DNA from: Pontibacter rufus | Lineage (GTDB): Bacteria; Bacteroidota; Bacteroidia; Cytophagales; Hymenobacteraceae | Length of the DNA: 64,000 nt | NCBI RefSeq assembly: GCF_015694705.1 | Contig: NZ_JADQDR010000008.1 | Span: 62,001 to 126,000, forward strand | Direction: 5' to 3' | In this document: one piece after another, positions 25,840-34,620 of the stretch | Layout: the number at the start of each line of letters is the position of its first letter | Position numbering within the stretch: position 1 is the first letter of the stretch | Notes under the pieces: generated by a model | What the model saw: only the letters and a program-made list of their open reading frames with translations | Database searches by the model: none | What the model was told of the DNA's origin: nothing | Program-made: the position numbers and the translations under genes

Positions 25840-27078
25840 ATGCAGATAGAGAAAAAAATAGTCGTATTCGACTATCTGATAGTAGGAGCAGGATTTGCGG
25901 GCAGTGTTATAGCAGAAAGACTGGCATCGCAGTTAAATAAAAAAGTACTCATCATCGACAAGCGGCCGCACATTGCCGGCAACGCCTACGATCATTATGA
26001 TGAGAATGGTATATTGGTGCACAAGTATGGGCCGCACATCTTTCATACCAACTCCAAAGATGTATTTGAGTACCTTTCAAAATTTACGGCGTGGCGGCCT
26101 TATGAACACCGTGTACTGGCCAGCGTAGACGGGCAACTGGTACCTATGCCCATCAACCTGGATACCATCAACAAGCTTTATGGCCTTAACCTGACGTCTT
26201 TTGATGTGGATGATTTCTTTAAATCCGTAGCGGAGGAAGTACCGGTGGTGCAGACATCTGAGGATGTGGTGGTGAGCAAAGTAGGGCGGGAGCTATATGA
26301 AAAGTTTTTCCGCAACTACACCCGCAAGCAATGGGGCATGGATCCATCGGAGTTGGATAAGTCTGTAACATCGCGTGTACCGGTGCGCACCAACCGCGAT
26401 GATCGCTACTTTACCGATACGTTTCAGGCCATGCCGTTGCACGGGTATACCGCAATGTTTGAGAAGATGCTGGACCACCCGAACATCAAGATAATGCTCA
26501 ACACCGATTATCATGATATCATAGACATGATTCCGTTCCGGGAGATGATCTTTACAGGTCCGGTAGATGAATTTTTTGATTACAAGTATGGCAAGCTGCC
26601 TTACCGTTCGCTGGAGTTCAAACACGAAACCCTGGACAAACCGGTGCATCTGCCGGCGGCTGTCGTAAACTTCCCGAATGAGCACGCTTATACCCGTATA
26701 ACAGAGTTCAAGTACCTGACCGGCCAGCAGCACCACAAAACGAGCATTGTGTACGAATATCCGCAGGCAGAAGGAGATCCCTATTATCCGGTTCCGAAAC
26801 CCGAGAACGCGGCCATGTACAACAGGTACAAAAAGCTGGCAGAAGAAACCCCGGGAGTTCACTTTGCCGGGCGGCTGGCAACATATAAGTACTATAACAT
26901 GGACCAGGTGGTGGCACAGGCGCTTACGCTTTACAAGAGGCTGAAGGAAAGTGCAGCGTTGCAGGGATTGGTAGAGAGCGCGAAACTAAGCGTGCACCGC
27001 AATAATAAAATTATAGCCGATGCTACCTTAAGCGTTAGTAAGAATGGAAGTAACAAAGCAGCTGAATCCAAAGTATAA
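25840..27078 (+). CDS. glf: UDP-galactopyranose mutase
   Basis: 412 residues. FAD enzyme that interconverts UDP-galactopyranose and UDP-galactofuranose in the cytoplasm. Seen: the dinucleotide site VGAGFAGSVIAERLA, HIAGNAYDHYDENGILVHKYGPHIFHTN near 43-70, FFRNYTRKQWG with the substrate-contact Trp/Arg, and the closing FAGRLATYKYYNMDQVVAQAL that binds FAD. The tail after about residue 375 is polar and not conserved. It overlaps the next gene by 35 bases, so the two are translationally linked. Confidence 0.96.
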   Translation: MQIEKKIVVFDYLIVGAGFAGSVIAERLASQLNKKVLIIDKRPHIAGNAYDHYDENGILVHKYGPHIFHTNSKDVFEYLSKFTAWRPYEHRVLASVDGQLVPMPINLDTINKLYGLNLTSFDVDDFFKSVAEEVPVVQTSEDVVVSKVGRELYEKFFRNYTRKQWGMDPSELDKSVTSRVPVRTNRDDRYFTDTFQAMPLHGYTAMFEKMLDHPNIKIMLNTDYHDIIDMIPFREMIFTGPVDEFFDYKYGKLPYRSLEFKHETLDKPVHLPAAVVNFPNEHAYTRITEFKYLTGQQHHKTSIVYEYPQAEGDPYYPVPKPENAAMYNRYKKLAEETPGVHFAGRLATYKYYNMDQVVAQALTLYKRLKESAALQGLVESAKLSVHRNNKIIADATLSVSKNGSNKAAESKV

Positions 27079-28570
27079 ATCCAGTTCCGTAGCAAACAGC
27101 AACAAGGCTGATACTGCAACAAATACAAACAACATATCCGATGCGGCCGCGCTAGGGCAGGAGTTGCCCTGGGTGCAGGTTGCTCCCGATGCGCCATACT
27201 TCATTACTGAGGCCGGAGACAACTGGACGCCCATCGGGCAGAATGACGCCATTACCTGGCCTGACTTCGCTAATGCTTTCCGGCGGAAAGACATGCAGCA
27301 GGTGGAAGCCCACCTGGCCTGGCTCGCCAGCCAGGGTGTAACCTGCCTTCGCTTTATGCTGGAGTATGCCCAGACCCAGAACAGGTATTTTGAAAAACCG
27401 GCCGGAAAGTTTCAGCCCAATATGGTGCGCCTTTGGGATGATATTTTTGCCCTTTGTGGCAAGTATAAGCTACGCATTCTGCTCACGCCCGTAGATACTT
27501 TCTGGATGTGGATCAGGTGGAAGCACCACCCGTATAACAAAGCAAATGGCGGCCCCTGCGCCAAACGCTCCCAGTGGTTGCTGTGCCCCGATACCATGGC
27601 AGCCATCAAAAACCGCTATACCTTTGTGATAGAACGGTGGGGCGGTAGTGGCGTTCTGTTTGCCTGGGATTTGTGGAACGAGATACACCCGGCGCATGCC
27701 GCCAATTCTACTGACGCATTCCATGACTTTATCCAGGAGCTGAGCGATCATGTACGTAGCACAGAAATGGGACTTTACGGTCGGACGCACCCGCAAACGG
27801 TGTCGCTCTACGGGCCCGTGCTGGACGAACGGCCCGAAGCGGCCGACGCTATTTTCCGGCACCCGAGCCTCGACTTTGCGAGTACGCATTTTTATGATGC
27901 GGCTACTATCAACTATCCCAAAGATACCGTGAAACCGGCCATCAGCACCGGCAGGCTGATGCGGGAAGCTTTACAGCATGTAAACAGAAGCCGCCCGTTC
28001 TTCGACAGCGAACACGGACCTATACATGGTTTCAAGGACAGGCGCATTACACTGCCCGAGTATTTTGACGACGAGTACTTCCGGCACATGCAGTGGGCGC
28101 ACATGGCCTCAGGCGGGGCAGGCGGCGGCATGCGCTGGCCCAACCGGCATCCGCACACCCTGACACATGGTATGCGTAGCGCTCAGAAAAGCCTGGCCGG
28201 CTTTATAGATCTGATTGACTGGAAGCGGTTCAGGCGGGTAAACCTGAACGAAGAGGTAAAGCTTAGCACGCAAAGCTTCGTTGCTTTTGCCTGTGCCGAT
28301 GCCGATCAGGCAGTAATATGGCTTTTGCGGCAGGATGAAATGCAGCCAAAACAGCGCAGGCTGGTAGTGGATGCTTCGGCTCCCGCCGTGCCGGTTTCTG
28401 TAACTATTCCGGGTATGGAGGCAGGCCGGTACAGCATTACCAGCTGGGATACATTACACGGGAAACAAATGGACACCCAACTGGCAGAGCAGCCGGAAGC
28501 AGGCGATCTGGTAATCCATTTAGCTGCTGTAAGCACGGATTTGGCGGTAGCTGTCCGGTGGCAGGTATAG
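27044..28570 (+). CDS. Clan-A glycoside hydrolase (GH5-like), cytoplasmic
   Basis: 508 residues. TIM-barrel hydrolase with acid/base E213 in WDLWNEIHP and nucleophile E323 in FFDSEHGP, both at strand ends as in GH5 and its relatives. The barrel is followed by a beta-sandwich-like tail (about 415-508). No signal peptide; the polar head of about 40 residues overlaps the end of glf. Its position directly after glf suggests action on a galactofuranose-containing or related intermediate. As I recall, galactofuranosidase activity has been reported within GH5, but the present substrate is not established. Cellulase or mannanase annotation would be the default alternative. Confidence 0.85.
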   Translation: MEVTKQLNPKYKSSSVANSNKADTATNTNNISDAAALGQELPWVQVAPDAPYFITEAGDNWTPIGQNDAITWPDFANAFRRKDMQQVEAHLAWLASQGVTCLRFMLEYAQTQNRYFEKPAGKFQPNMVRLWDDIFALCGKYKLRILLTPVDTFWMWIRWKHHPYNKANGGPCAKRSQWLLCPDTMAAIKNRYTFVIERWGGSGVLFAWDLWNEIHPAHAANSTDAFHDFIQELSDHVRSTEMGLYGRTHPQTVSLYGPVLDERPEAADAIFRHPSLDFASTHFYDAATINYPKDTVKPAISTGRLMREALQHVNRSRPFFDSEHGPIHGFKDRRITLPEYFDDEYFRHMQWAHMASGGAGGGMRWPNRHPHTLTHGMRSAQKSLAGFIDLIDWKRFRRVNLNEEVKLSTQSFVAFACADADQAVIWLLRQDEMQPKQRRLVVDASAPAVPVSVTIPGMEAGRYSITSWDTLHGKQMDTQLAEQPEAGDLVIHLAAVSTDLAVAVRWQV

Positions 28571-28652
28571 TTCGTTTTGCTAAGGCGAACCGTTATGACA
28601 GGCAATTTTGAGGCTGGTCTTTTTAGCTGATATACATGATGACCAGGATTGA

Positions 28653-28814
28653 GCGGCAGATCCGGGGTTGCGGTATGAGCGTTACGGGCGCGAAGTAGAA
28701 GACACAGCCGACCTGCGCGAAATGTATAAACTGGAAGCCAAGCATTTGCTGCAGGAAGAAAAGTGGGCGGAAGTTACAGACAGAATTGTTGCGCTGGCGC
28801 AGATCCGGCGATAA
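28653..28814 (+). pseudogene. Probable C-terminal remnant of a lost gene
   Basis: A 53-codon stop-free run after an in-frame TGA at 28650, ending in TAA at 28812. It reads GLRYERYGREVEDTADLR followed by MYKLEAKHLLQEEKWAEV and a short helix. The charged, helical, amphipathic pattern looks like real protein rather than random DNA. The only ATG lies mid-run; a TTG at 28668 could serve as start for a 48-residue protein. Either a decayed gene or a small gene. Confidence 0.4.
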
Positions 28815-28845
28815 TGGATTCGGAACCATGCATACAAAGTTTATG

Positions 28846-28911
28846 AAACCCGGCAGGTTTAACAGAGCGTAGCTGCTATAGTAAAGTATGATGCTCAAAC
28901 CTGCCGGGTTT
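28846..28911. terminator. 15-bp inverted repeat, terminator-like
   Basis: Arms 28846-28860 and 28897-28911 are perfect, around a 36-base loop. It lies just past the 3' end of the convergent ferritin-like gene (28935). Confidence 0.6.
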
Positions 28912-28934
28912 GTTATGCCTTAAGTATAATTTCA

Positions 28935-29486
28935 TTAAAAGCCATCCTTGTAAAGTATAGCCATCGAACTCATCTCCAGTACGCACTCCTGTAGCAAAAG
29001 CTGGTCTGTTGACTTTTCTGCAACCATTCCGAACGTAATCTCTACCACGCGTGGTATGCCCAAAGCCAGCCCAAGTTGCTCTGCCACTGCAAGCGCACTC
29101 ATGGAATTATAATTAGACAGGTATACCTGGTGCAGATCCTGCCAGGGGCCGGCAGTGCCACCTGCAAGGGCTATAAAATCGCCAAGTGCCTGCCGCGCTT
29201 TACCAGCAACCTGACCCAATAATGTACGTGTATCAGAGGGGGCGCGATCGATGGCGGCAAACAGCTCCGGCAGCTTTTCTTCATGGCGTTTTGCCCGTGC
29301 AGCCATTTCGGCCAGGTATTGCTTAATGTGCGGTTCTTCTATCTTCTCCACTGTATCTTCCAGCAACTGCCGGTATGAGGCCTGCGTGAGTTGCACGTTC
29401 CGGAACCAGGTTTCGGCGCGGTTCAGTTGCTTGCTACGCGTCTCCGCATCCAGCTCAATCAGTATAGCTTGGGTGGCATTATCCAT
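28935..29486 (-). CDS. Ferritin-like helical protein
   Basis: 183 residues, almost wholly helical. Four amphipathic helices are visible: 22-50 (AETWFRNVQLTQASYRQLLE), 52-80 (EEPHIKQYLAEMAARAKRHEEKL), 90-118 and 122-150. Charged residues such as E48, E52, H55, E72 and H70 lie where ferritin-like proteins hold metal, but a full ExxH pair set is not obvious, so metal binding is inference. It overlaps the 3' end of the upstream propeller gene by 8 bases, so the two are one operon. Confidence 0.6.
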   Translation of the reverse strand: MDNATQAILIELDAETRSKQLNRAETWFRNVQLTQASYRQLLEDTVEKIEEPHIKQYLAEMAARAKRHEEKLPELFAAIDRAPSDTRTLLGQVAGKARQALGDFIALAGGTAGPWQDLHQVYLSNYNSMSALAVAEQLGLALGIPRVVEITFGMVAEKSTDQLLLQECVLEMSSMAILYKDGF

Positions 29487-30981
29487 TTTGATCCTCCTTT
29501 CTGGTTATTTTCCAAAGAACGCCTGTGTGGGCATAGCCGAACATATTGCCCGGCGTTACCTGCACTACGCCAAAATCAAGCACATACAGGCTTTTACCAT
29601 CAGGGCTGAACCTGCAGGATACCGGCCGTTCTATGCCGCCACCGCCGAAAGAAGAGGCCGGGCCCATCTTGCGGTTGTGGAAGAAAGGCTGTGCTGTTCC
29701 GCTTTTTACATCTACCCTGATTACGCGGAAACCATGGCTTAAGTCCTCCGGGCGGGGTGAGTTAAGTGGCGCCAAAGTGCCCCATTCAGCTACAAACAAC
29801 TCGCCCTTAAAGCCAAAAGCATCTGACTTGCAGAAATCCATTTTGCAGAGGCAGGAGTGCGGCTGTTCCAGAAATGCAGCTGGTCCGGCCCAGGGTGGCG
29901 GATTCTCCAGCAGCAATTCGGCTTTGGTGCCACGGCTGGGCAGGTGCTTCTCATGGTTTACGGGCAGTCCGTCGCCGCAAATATCAGGAAAACCATACCA
30001 GTCGGGTGTCCGGATGGAGCCAAAAGGTTGCCGGGCATTTTTTATGTGCCAGATACGATCCGGATCTTCGGCCATGGCGCGTTCACCTTTCTCCTCAAAG
30101 TCATTATCCGATACATATAAATCACCGGTCTCGCTGATGGCCATGCCAAATGGGTTGCGGATGCCCCAGGCCAGCAGTTCCACATCGGTGCCATCGGGGC
30201 GCGAACGCCAGACAGCCGAGTTGCAGAACAGTTCGCCTTTGATTACTTCACCTTTTCGGGCAGGCGTGCCGAAGGGTTTAAACGCACCTGTTTCCACCAG
30301 ATAAGGATAAGGTAACCTGGGGTCGCGGCTGCGGACATTGTTGCCTGTCAGGGTTACGTCCTGGCCCGGCACATCGTGTGCGTTGGGGTGCTTGGCCAGA
30401 TCTACGGTAAAGCCTGCCGGCAGCGGCACGCCCTGCTGCGACACAGATCCATTGCCAAAATACATCATACCATCCGGACCGAAAACAGGGCCGCCCGGCT
30501 CGTGCCAGCCGCCACTTGGCAGCTGGTCTATCAGGATGCTGAGTTTGCCTGTTTCGAGGTTATACTTGGCTATCTGCATGTGATAGCCGCCTTTCAGGGC
30601 CATGTATAGCTCGCCATCACGCCAGGCGATGCCCCGCGGGCCGGCCTGCACGTTCATGGTAATGGCTTCTGTTCCTCCATCAGGGTGCCTGACAATGACG
30701 CGGGCGGGCATGTAGGGGCGTGTGGGCCAGGAACTGCCGCCTTCGCTTATAAAAATGGTGCCGTCATCTGCAAAAGTAATATCGGTCGGGAATGATAAGC
30801 CGGCCATCACCGGCTCCACTGTGTAGCCTTCAGGTACTACCACATCGCTGGCATCTACAAGAGGGCGGGCAGGCGTGGGTAAGTTGTGAAACGATTCGGG
30901 AGTGGCAGGCCTGGCCTGTAACCGGGTTCTGGAAATCTGAAATCCGGTATTCGTGTGTTCTGCTGCAATGTCTTTTTTCAT
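29479..30981 (-). CDS. Glucose/sorbosone-dehydrogenase-like beta-propeller
   Basis: 500 residues, related to the soluble PQQ sugar dehydrogenase/GSDH propellers. Blade-like segments recur: FPTDITFADDGTIFISEGG, PRGIAWRDGELYMALKGG, GGPVFGPDGMMYFGNGS, WGIRNPFGMAISETGDLYVSDND and CRFSPDGKSLYVLDFGVVQV. No signal peptide is visible at the N-terminus, unusual for a PQQ enzyme. The HS/CLCKMDFCK segment adds a short Cys cluster. The catalytic His/PQQ set is not certain, so this may be a non-catalytic propeller. Upstream partner of the ferritin-like gene. Confidence 0.82.
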   Translation of the reverse strand: MKKDIAAEHTNTGFQISRTRLQARPATPESFHNLPTPARPLVDASDVVVPEGYTVEPVMAGLSFPTDITFADDGTIFISEGGSSWPTRPYMPARVIVRHPDGGTEAITMNVQAGPRGIAWRDGELYMALKGGYHMQIAKYNLETGKLSILIDQLPSGGWHEPGGPVFGPDGMMYFGNGSVSQQGVPLPAGFTVDLAKHPNAHDVPGQDVTLTGNNVRSRDPRLPYPYLVETGAFKPFGTPARKGEVIKGELFCNSAVWRSRPDGTDVELLAWGIRNPFGMAISETGDLYVSDNDFEEKGERAMAEDPDRIWHIKNARQPFGSIRTPDWYGFPDICGDGLPVNHEKHLPSRGTKAELLLENPPPWAGPAAFLEQPHSCLCKMDFCKSDAFGFKGELFVAEWGTLAPLNSPRPEDLSHGFRVIRVDVKSGTAQPFFHNRKMGPASSFGGGGIERPVSCRFSPDGKSLYVLDFGVVQVTPGNMFGYAHTGVLWKITRKEDQNG

Positions 30982-31168
30982 AGCGTAGTAGTATAGTTAT
31001 GGTAGGTGCCGATGGGTGTTTGCCGGTAAAGCAGGGGCAAAGGTGCCTTTGCTCCGATAAACTACAAACGTGGATTTTGTATGTAATGTTAGCAGCAGGC
31101 ATTGCAGGCTCAGACAGATTTTGCCTTTTAGGTATAACCCGACGAAGTATAGCTGCTGCCGAACAAAA

Positions 31169-31200
31169 AAGAGCTGCCCGATTAAAATCAGGCAGCTCTT
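31169..31200 (-). terminator. Terminator of the DUF2911 gene
   Basis: Ten-base arms 31169-31178 and 31191-31200; on the minus strand the stem is followed by a run of T. It lies 57 bases past the DUF2911 stop. Confidence 0.82.
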
Positions 31201-31256
31201 GCAGACGTATTCAAATCGTTTATGCCGGCACAAAACAACGCCGGCTATTAACGCAA

Positions 31257-31778
31257 TTATTTAATCGTTACCGGCACTTCCAGGTTTTCCCAGCTCAGCA
31301 AAATGCCGTCTTTAGTAACATCATACTTGAGGCGCTCGTTCATGGATGCTGATTTTACAGGTTTTACCTTCACGCGCAGCGCATCCTGCTTTTCATCGTA
31401 TACGGTGCCCCACTGGTCCGGCACTTTGTTGAAGATAACGGTCCATTCGTCTTCGCCGGGCAGGGTATAAAAGCTATACTTGCCTGCTTTCAGCGGTTTG
31501 CCCTCCACTGTTACATCGTCGCTGAACTCAATGGTGGTGGCTTCGTTGGCACCCGCGCGCCATACTTTGCCATAGGGTACCAGTTCACCCCAAACTGTGC
31601 GGCCTTTTACACTCGGGCTGCTATAGTTAATGGTTACATTGGCATCTCCGACTTTACCAGATACAGTAGCAGGCGGACTGGGGCGCTTCGACTTATCTTG
31701 TTCCTGCGCCCAGGAAGTTACAGACAGCAACAGGCAGAATACCAGTGCCAGTGACGTTAATACATGTGTTCTTTTCAT
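31257..31778 (-). CDS. DUF2911 protein, secreted
   Basis: 173 residues with a signal peptide (LTSLALVFCLLLSVTSWAQ). The DUF2911 pattern is clear: INYSSPSVKGRTVWGELVPY, KVWRAGANEATTIEFSDDV, KAGKYSFYTLPGEDEWTVIFN and WENLEVPVTIK. Beta-rich periplasmic family of unknown function, typical of Bacteroidota. Monocistronic: its own hairpin follows. Confidence 0.93.
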   Translation of the reverse strand: MKRTHVLTSLALVFCLLLSVTSWAQEQDKSKRPSPPATVSGKVGDANVTINYSSPSVKGRTVWGELVPYGKVWRAGANEATTIEFSDDVTVEGKPLKAGKYSFYTLPGEDEWTVIFNKVPDQWGTVYDEKQDALRVKVKPVKSASMNERLKYDVTKDGILLSWENLEVPVTIK

Positions 31779-31991
31779 AAGTTTGATTGATTTAAAGGTG
31801 AATGAAAATTTAAAGTTGGTTCAATTGTATGTTAATCTTTAAGTTGTTATATGTTGCTGGTGTTAGTTTACCCAGTTTGGTGATTAATTACGTTTCTTAA
31901 ATTATGATAACGGGCAAACTGCCTTTGCATGTATACAGCATGGTCATTTTACAATAAGCTAAACAGAAGTACGGAAGGCGTATATTTTTGG

Positions 31992-32819
31992 CTAGGCTTT
32001 TAAAACGGACAGGTAGCGGCATACAGACTTTTTTACAGCCTTCTGCGCATCTGTGGCAATAACCTGGCCCTCAAATGCGCCATAAATAGTTTCATACGCC
32101 AGATCTTTAACCTGCTCGAAAATCTGTTCAATGGCATCTTTGGGGAGCGGAATCAGGTTAGGGTAACTATACATAAACGAAACATGCTTTCTGTCGCGGG
32201 CCACGTAAATAGTATCACCTGTAAGCAGGCTGCCTTTGTTGCCGTGATAGGGCAGGTGCAGCACAGCGCTTCCCGGAAAGTGGCCGCCGGTATGTATGAG
32301 CTGCATGCCATCCCAGAGGGTTTTACTTTCCCCTTCCCAGTATTGTAGCTGCGGGCTGCTGTGCATTACCCATTGTCTGTCCTGTGCATGCACGTAAACC
32401 GGGCAGCCGAATGCCTCTGCCCATTCTACCATCAGGCTGTAATAATGCGGATGCGAAATAGCGATGGCCCGCAAACCGCCGAGCGAACGAATAAAAGCAA
32501 CTGTGGGTGCATCCAGAAAAGGAATACAGTCCCACAGTACATTGCCTCCTGCTAACAGCACCAGAAACGCCTGCTGCCCGATAGCAAAATTAGGGACAAC
32601 CTGCAGCGCATACAGGTTCGTTTGCAGTTGCGTAAACCGGATGCTCCTGTTTTTTGCCAGTTCGTTATAACTCTGCCATACCTGCCCGTTGTCGCCCGTA
32701 TACTGCCGATCATCCAGGCAAACGGGGCAACCATCGGCAGTTGTTTTTGGAGAGGCATAACGCGTACCACAGGTGGCACAGATATCTTTCCGGTCAGGAT
32801 TTTTCACTAAAGTGTTCAT
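31992..32819 (-). CDS. MBL-fold hydrolase with N-terminal zinc ribbon
   Basis: 275 residues. Residues 14-36 hold CATC and CPVC, a two-CxxC zinc knuckle. The metallo-beta-lactamase domain follows, with HTGGHFPGS and LTGDTIYVARDRKH as later ligands. The first metal motif is HPHYYS instead of HxHxDH, so the second metal site is incomplete; this looks like a trait of the subfamily rather than damage. Soluble. Substrate unknown. Confidence 0.82.
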   Translation of the reverse strand: MNTLVKNPDRKDICATCGTRYASPKTTADGCPVCLDDRQYTGDNGQVWQSYNELAKNRSIRFTQLQTNLYALQVVPNFAIGQQAFLVLLAGGNVLWDCIPFLDAPTVAFIRSLGGLRAIAISHPHYYSLMVEWAEAFGCPVYVHAQDRQWVMHSSPQLQYWEGESKTLWDGMQLIHTGGHFPGSAVLHLPYHGNKGSLLTGDTIYVARDRKHVSFMYSYPNLIPLPKDAIEQIFEQVKDLAYETIYGAFEGQVIATDAQKAVKKSVCRYLSVLKA

Positions 32820-33132
32820 GATTTTTGCTGTCCGTCTGGTTGGCAGAACCGGCTTAGGAAGAGTTGATAAAGTATGACATCATTCGTAAACGGCTACAGA
32901 CGCTGAAAATAACGAAAGCCCGCCGTCGCTACAGTGGTTTTGGTATATAATGTATTGTATATCATCCATGTATGCCTAATGACGATTTCTTTTAAACTTA
33001 ACAAACCCTGTCTTACGCCAGGCGTACAAGATACATTAATTCCGGTATAATCCGGGCGAATGCCTGGTGCTGAAAGGCTTTTGTTTTTTTCCTGATCCTG
33101 ATTCAGGTATACGCAATGCCGGTTTTTGGTGC

Positions 33133-33140
33133 TATATTTG
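33133..33140 (+). promoter_or_regulatory. Candidate -7 element TATATTTG
   Basis: Exact fit to TAnnTTTG, 64 bases before the desaturase ATG. No convincing -33 TTG at standard spacing was found. Confidence 0.45.
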
Positions 33141-33154
33141 CACTTCGTGAAGTG
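33141..33154. promoter_or_regulatory. 14-bp palindrome, possible operator
   Basis: CACTTCGTGAAGTG is self-complementary and directly abuts the candidate -7 element, at the likely transcription start. A dimeric repressor could bind here; inference only. Confidence 0.4.
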
Positions 33155-33204
33155 AACCGTGTTACCGGTATCGCCTTACAATTCCACATAAACAACTAAC
33201 CTTT

Positions 33205-34272
33205 ATGGTTGCACCTAAATTCGCTGTACAACAATCTTCTTTCCACGCCGAGCTTAAAAGGCGTGCTAACAATTACTTTCAGGAGAAGGGCGTTTCTACA
33301 ACCGGTAATTACAAGCTTTTTACGAAGGCGGCTATACTGTCTGTTAGCCTGATACTCATATACATTCACCTGGTTTTCTTTACGCCTGCAGCCTGGCTGG
33401 CTATTCTGGAGTGCATTGTACTTGGCGGCCTGACGGCAGCTATGGGCTTTAACGTGATGCACGACGGCTCGCATGGCAGCTTCAGCAAAATAAAACGGCT
33501 GAATGAACTGGCCAGCATGTCGCTGAATGTGCTGGGTGCTAATGTATTTATGTGGAATACCAAACATAACGTGATCCACCACGCCTATACTAACATTGAC
33601 GGCATTGACGATGACCTGGATGCAAGACCTTTCCTGCGGCTGTGCGAAAGCCAGAAACATTACCGTATTCACCGTTACCAGCATTTATACTTCTGGCTGG
33701 CTTATTCTATGTTGTTCTTTTTCTGGGTGTTTTTCTCTGATTATCAGAAATACTTTACCAAAAAAGTGGGCTCTATGCCACTGAAGAAAATGACCCGCAC
33801 CAACCATATTTCGTTCTGGACTTTTAAAGCGGTGCATGCAGCTTTTTTTGTAGTCCTGCCCATATTTATGGTTGGTTTTGTGCCCTGGCTGGTAGGCTTT
33901 CTGATCTATGGCGTGTTTACGGGTTTTGTGATGAGCATTGTGTTTCAGCTGGCCCATACCATAGAAGAAACCAACTTCCCGGTAGCGGCACAGCCGACAA
34001 ACCGCCTGGAAGACGAGTGGGCGGTGCACCAACTGCGCACTACCGCTAACTTTGCTACCAACAACAAGCTGATTACCTGGCTGGTAGGCGGGCTGAACTT
34101 CCAGATAGAGCACCATCTCTTTCCCAAAATATCGCATGTTCATTATCCGGCGCTGAGCAGTATCATCAAGCAGGCCTGCGCAGATTACAACGTTCCATAC
34201 CTTGAATTTCCAAAAATGCGCCTGGCGGTAGCATCGCACGTAGCGCATTTAAAGCAGCTATCTCAGGGATAA
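33205..34272 (+). CDS. Membrane fatty-acid desaturase (linoleoyl-CoA desaturase-like)
   Basis: 355 residues. Di-iron desaturase of the inner membrane. All three histidine boxes are present: HDGSH at 86-90, HNVIHH at 121-126, and QIEHH at 300-304 (with Gln in front, as in front-end desaturases). Hydrophobic spans around 44-82, 160-180 and 210-250. No cytochrome b5 domain is fused. Its job is to introduce a double bond into acyl chains, which adjusts membrane fluidity. A palindrome near the promoter may regulate it. Confidence 0.93.
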   Translation: MVAPKFAVQQSSFHAELKRRANNYFQEKGVSTTGNYKLFTKAAILSVSLILIYIHLVFFTPAAWLAILECIVLGGLTAAMGFNVMHDGSHGSFSKIKRLNELASMSLNVLGANVFMWNTKHNVIHHAYTNIDGIDDDLDARPFLRLCESQKHYRIHRYQHLYFWLAYSMLFFFWVFFSDYQKYFTKKVGSMPLKKMTRTNHISFWTFKAVHAAFFVVLPIFMVGFVPWLVGFLIYGVFTGFVMSIVFQLAHTIEETNFPVAAQPTNRLEDEWAVHQLRTTANFATNNKLITWLVGGLNFQIEHHLFPKISHVHYPALSSIIKQACADYNVPYLEFPKMRLAVASHVAHLKQLSQG

Positions 34273-34281
34273 ATTACCTCA

Positions 34282-34340
34282 CCTGTAAGTATAAACGCCC
34301 GCTCCACACCTTAGGTGGAGCGGGCGTTTATACTTACAGG
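34282..34340. terminator. 26-bp perfect hairpin with paired octamers
   Basis: Arms 34282-34307 and 34315-34340. AAGTATAA at 34287 pairs with TTATACTT at 34328. It follows the desaturase stop by 9 bases. Confidence 0.9.
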
Positions 34341-34620
34341 CTGCTGATAACAAATGTAACTGTTCTCTGGCTTAGCTGATGCAAATGGGCAGAATCAGAA
34401 ACTTGCAGGTGCCCTTTAAGTAGATTGTGTACAGGAACTATAGTATAGATGAACCGAAACCATGCTTCATAAAGGCAGCCAAAGGCTTTTTGCTGAGGCG
34501 CAAAAGTGTTTCTCCTTGTCGATTGGCTTCCCGCATACTTGCCCTCATCAGCCTTGCACTATGGGTAAAAGCTATTCTTATAAGCCTTAAATCAGTATAG
34601 GTAAACTCGCCTTATAATCT
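34341..34620. other. Convergent intergenic region
   Basis: Completes a 348-base gap after the desaturase. No gene or second hairpin recognised. Confidence 0.4.

Larger units (their letters stand above)
32820..33204. other. Divergent region upstream of the desaturase
   Basis: 385 bases, no gene. Holds a -7-like TATATTTG and an adjacent palindrome (see separate entries). Confidence 0.45.
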
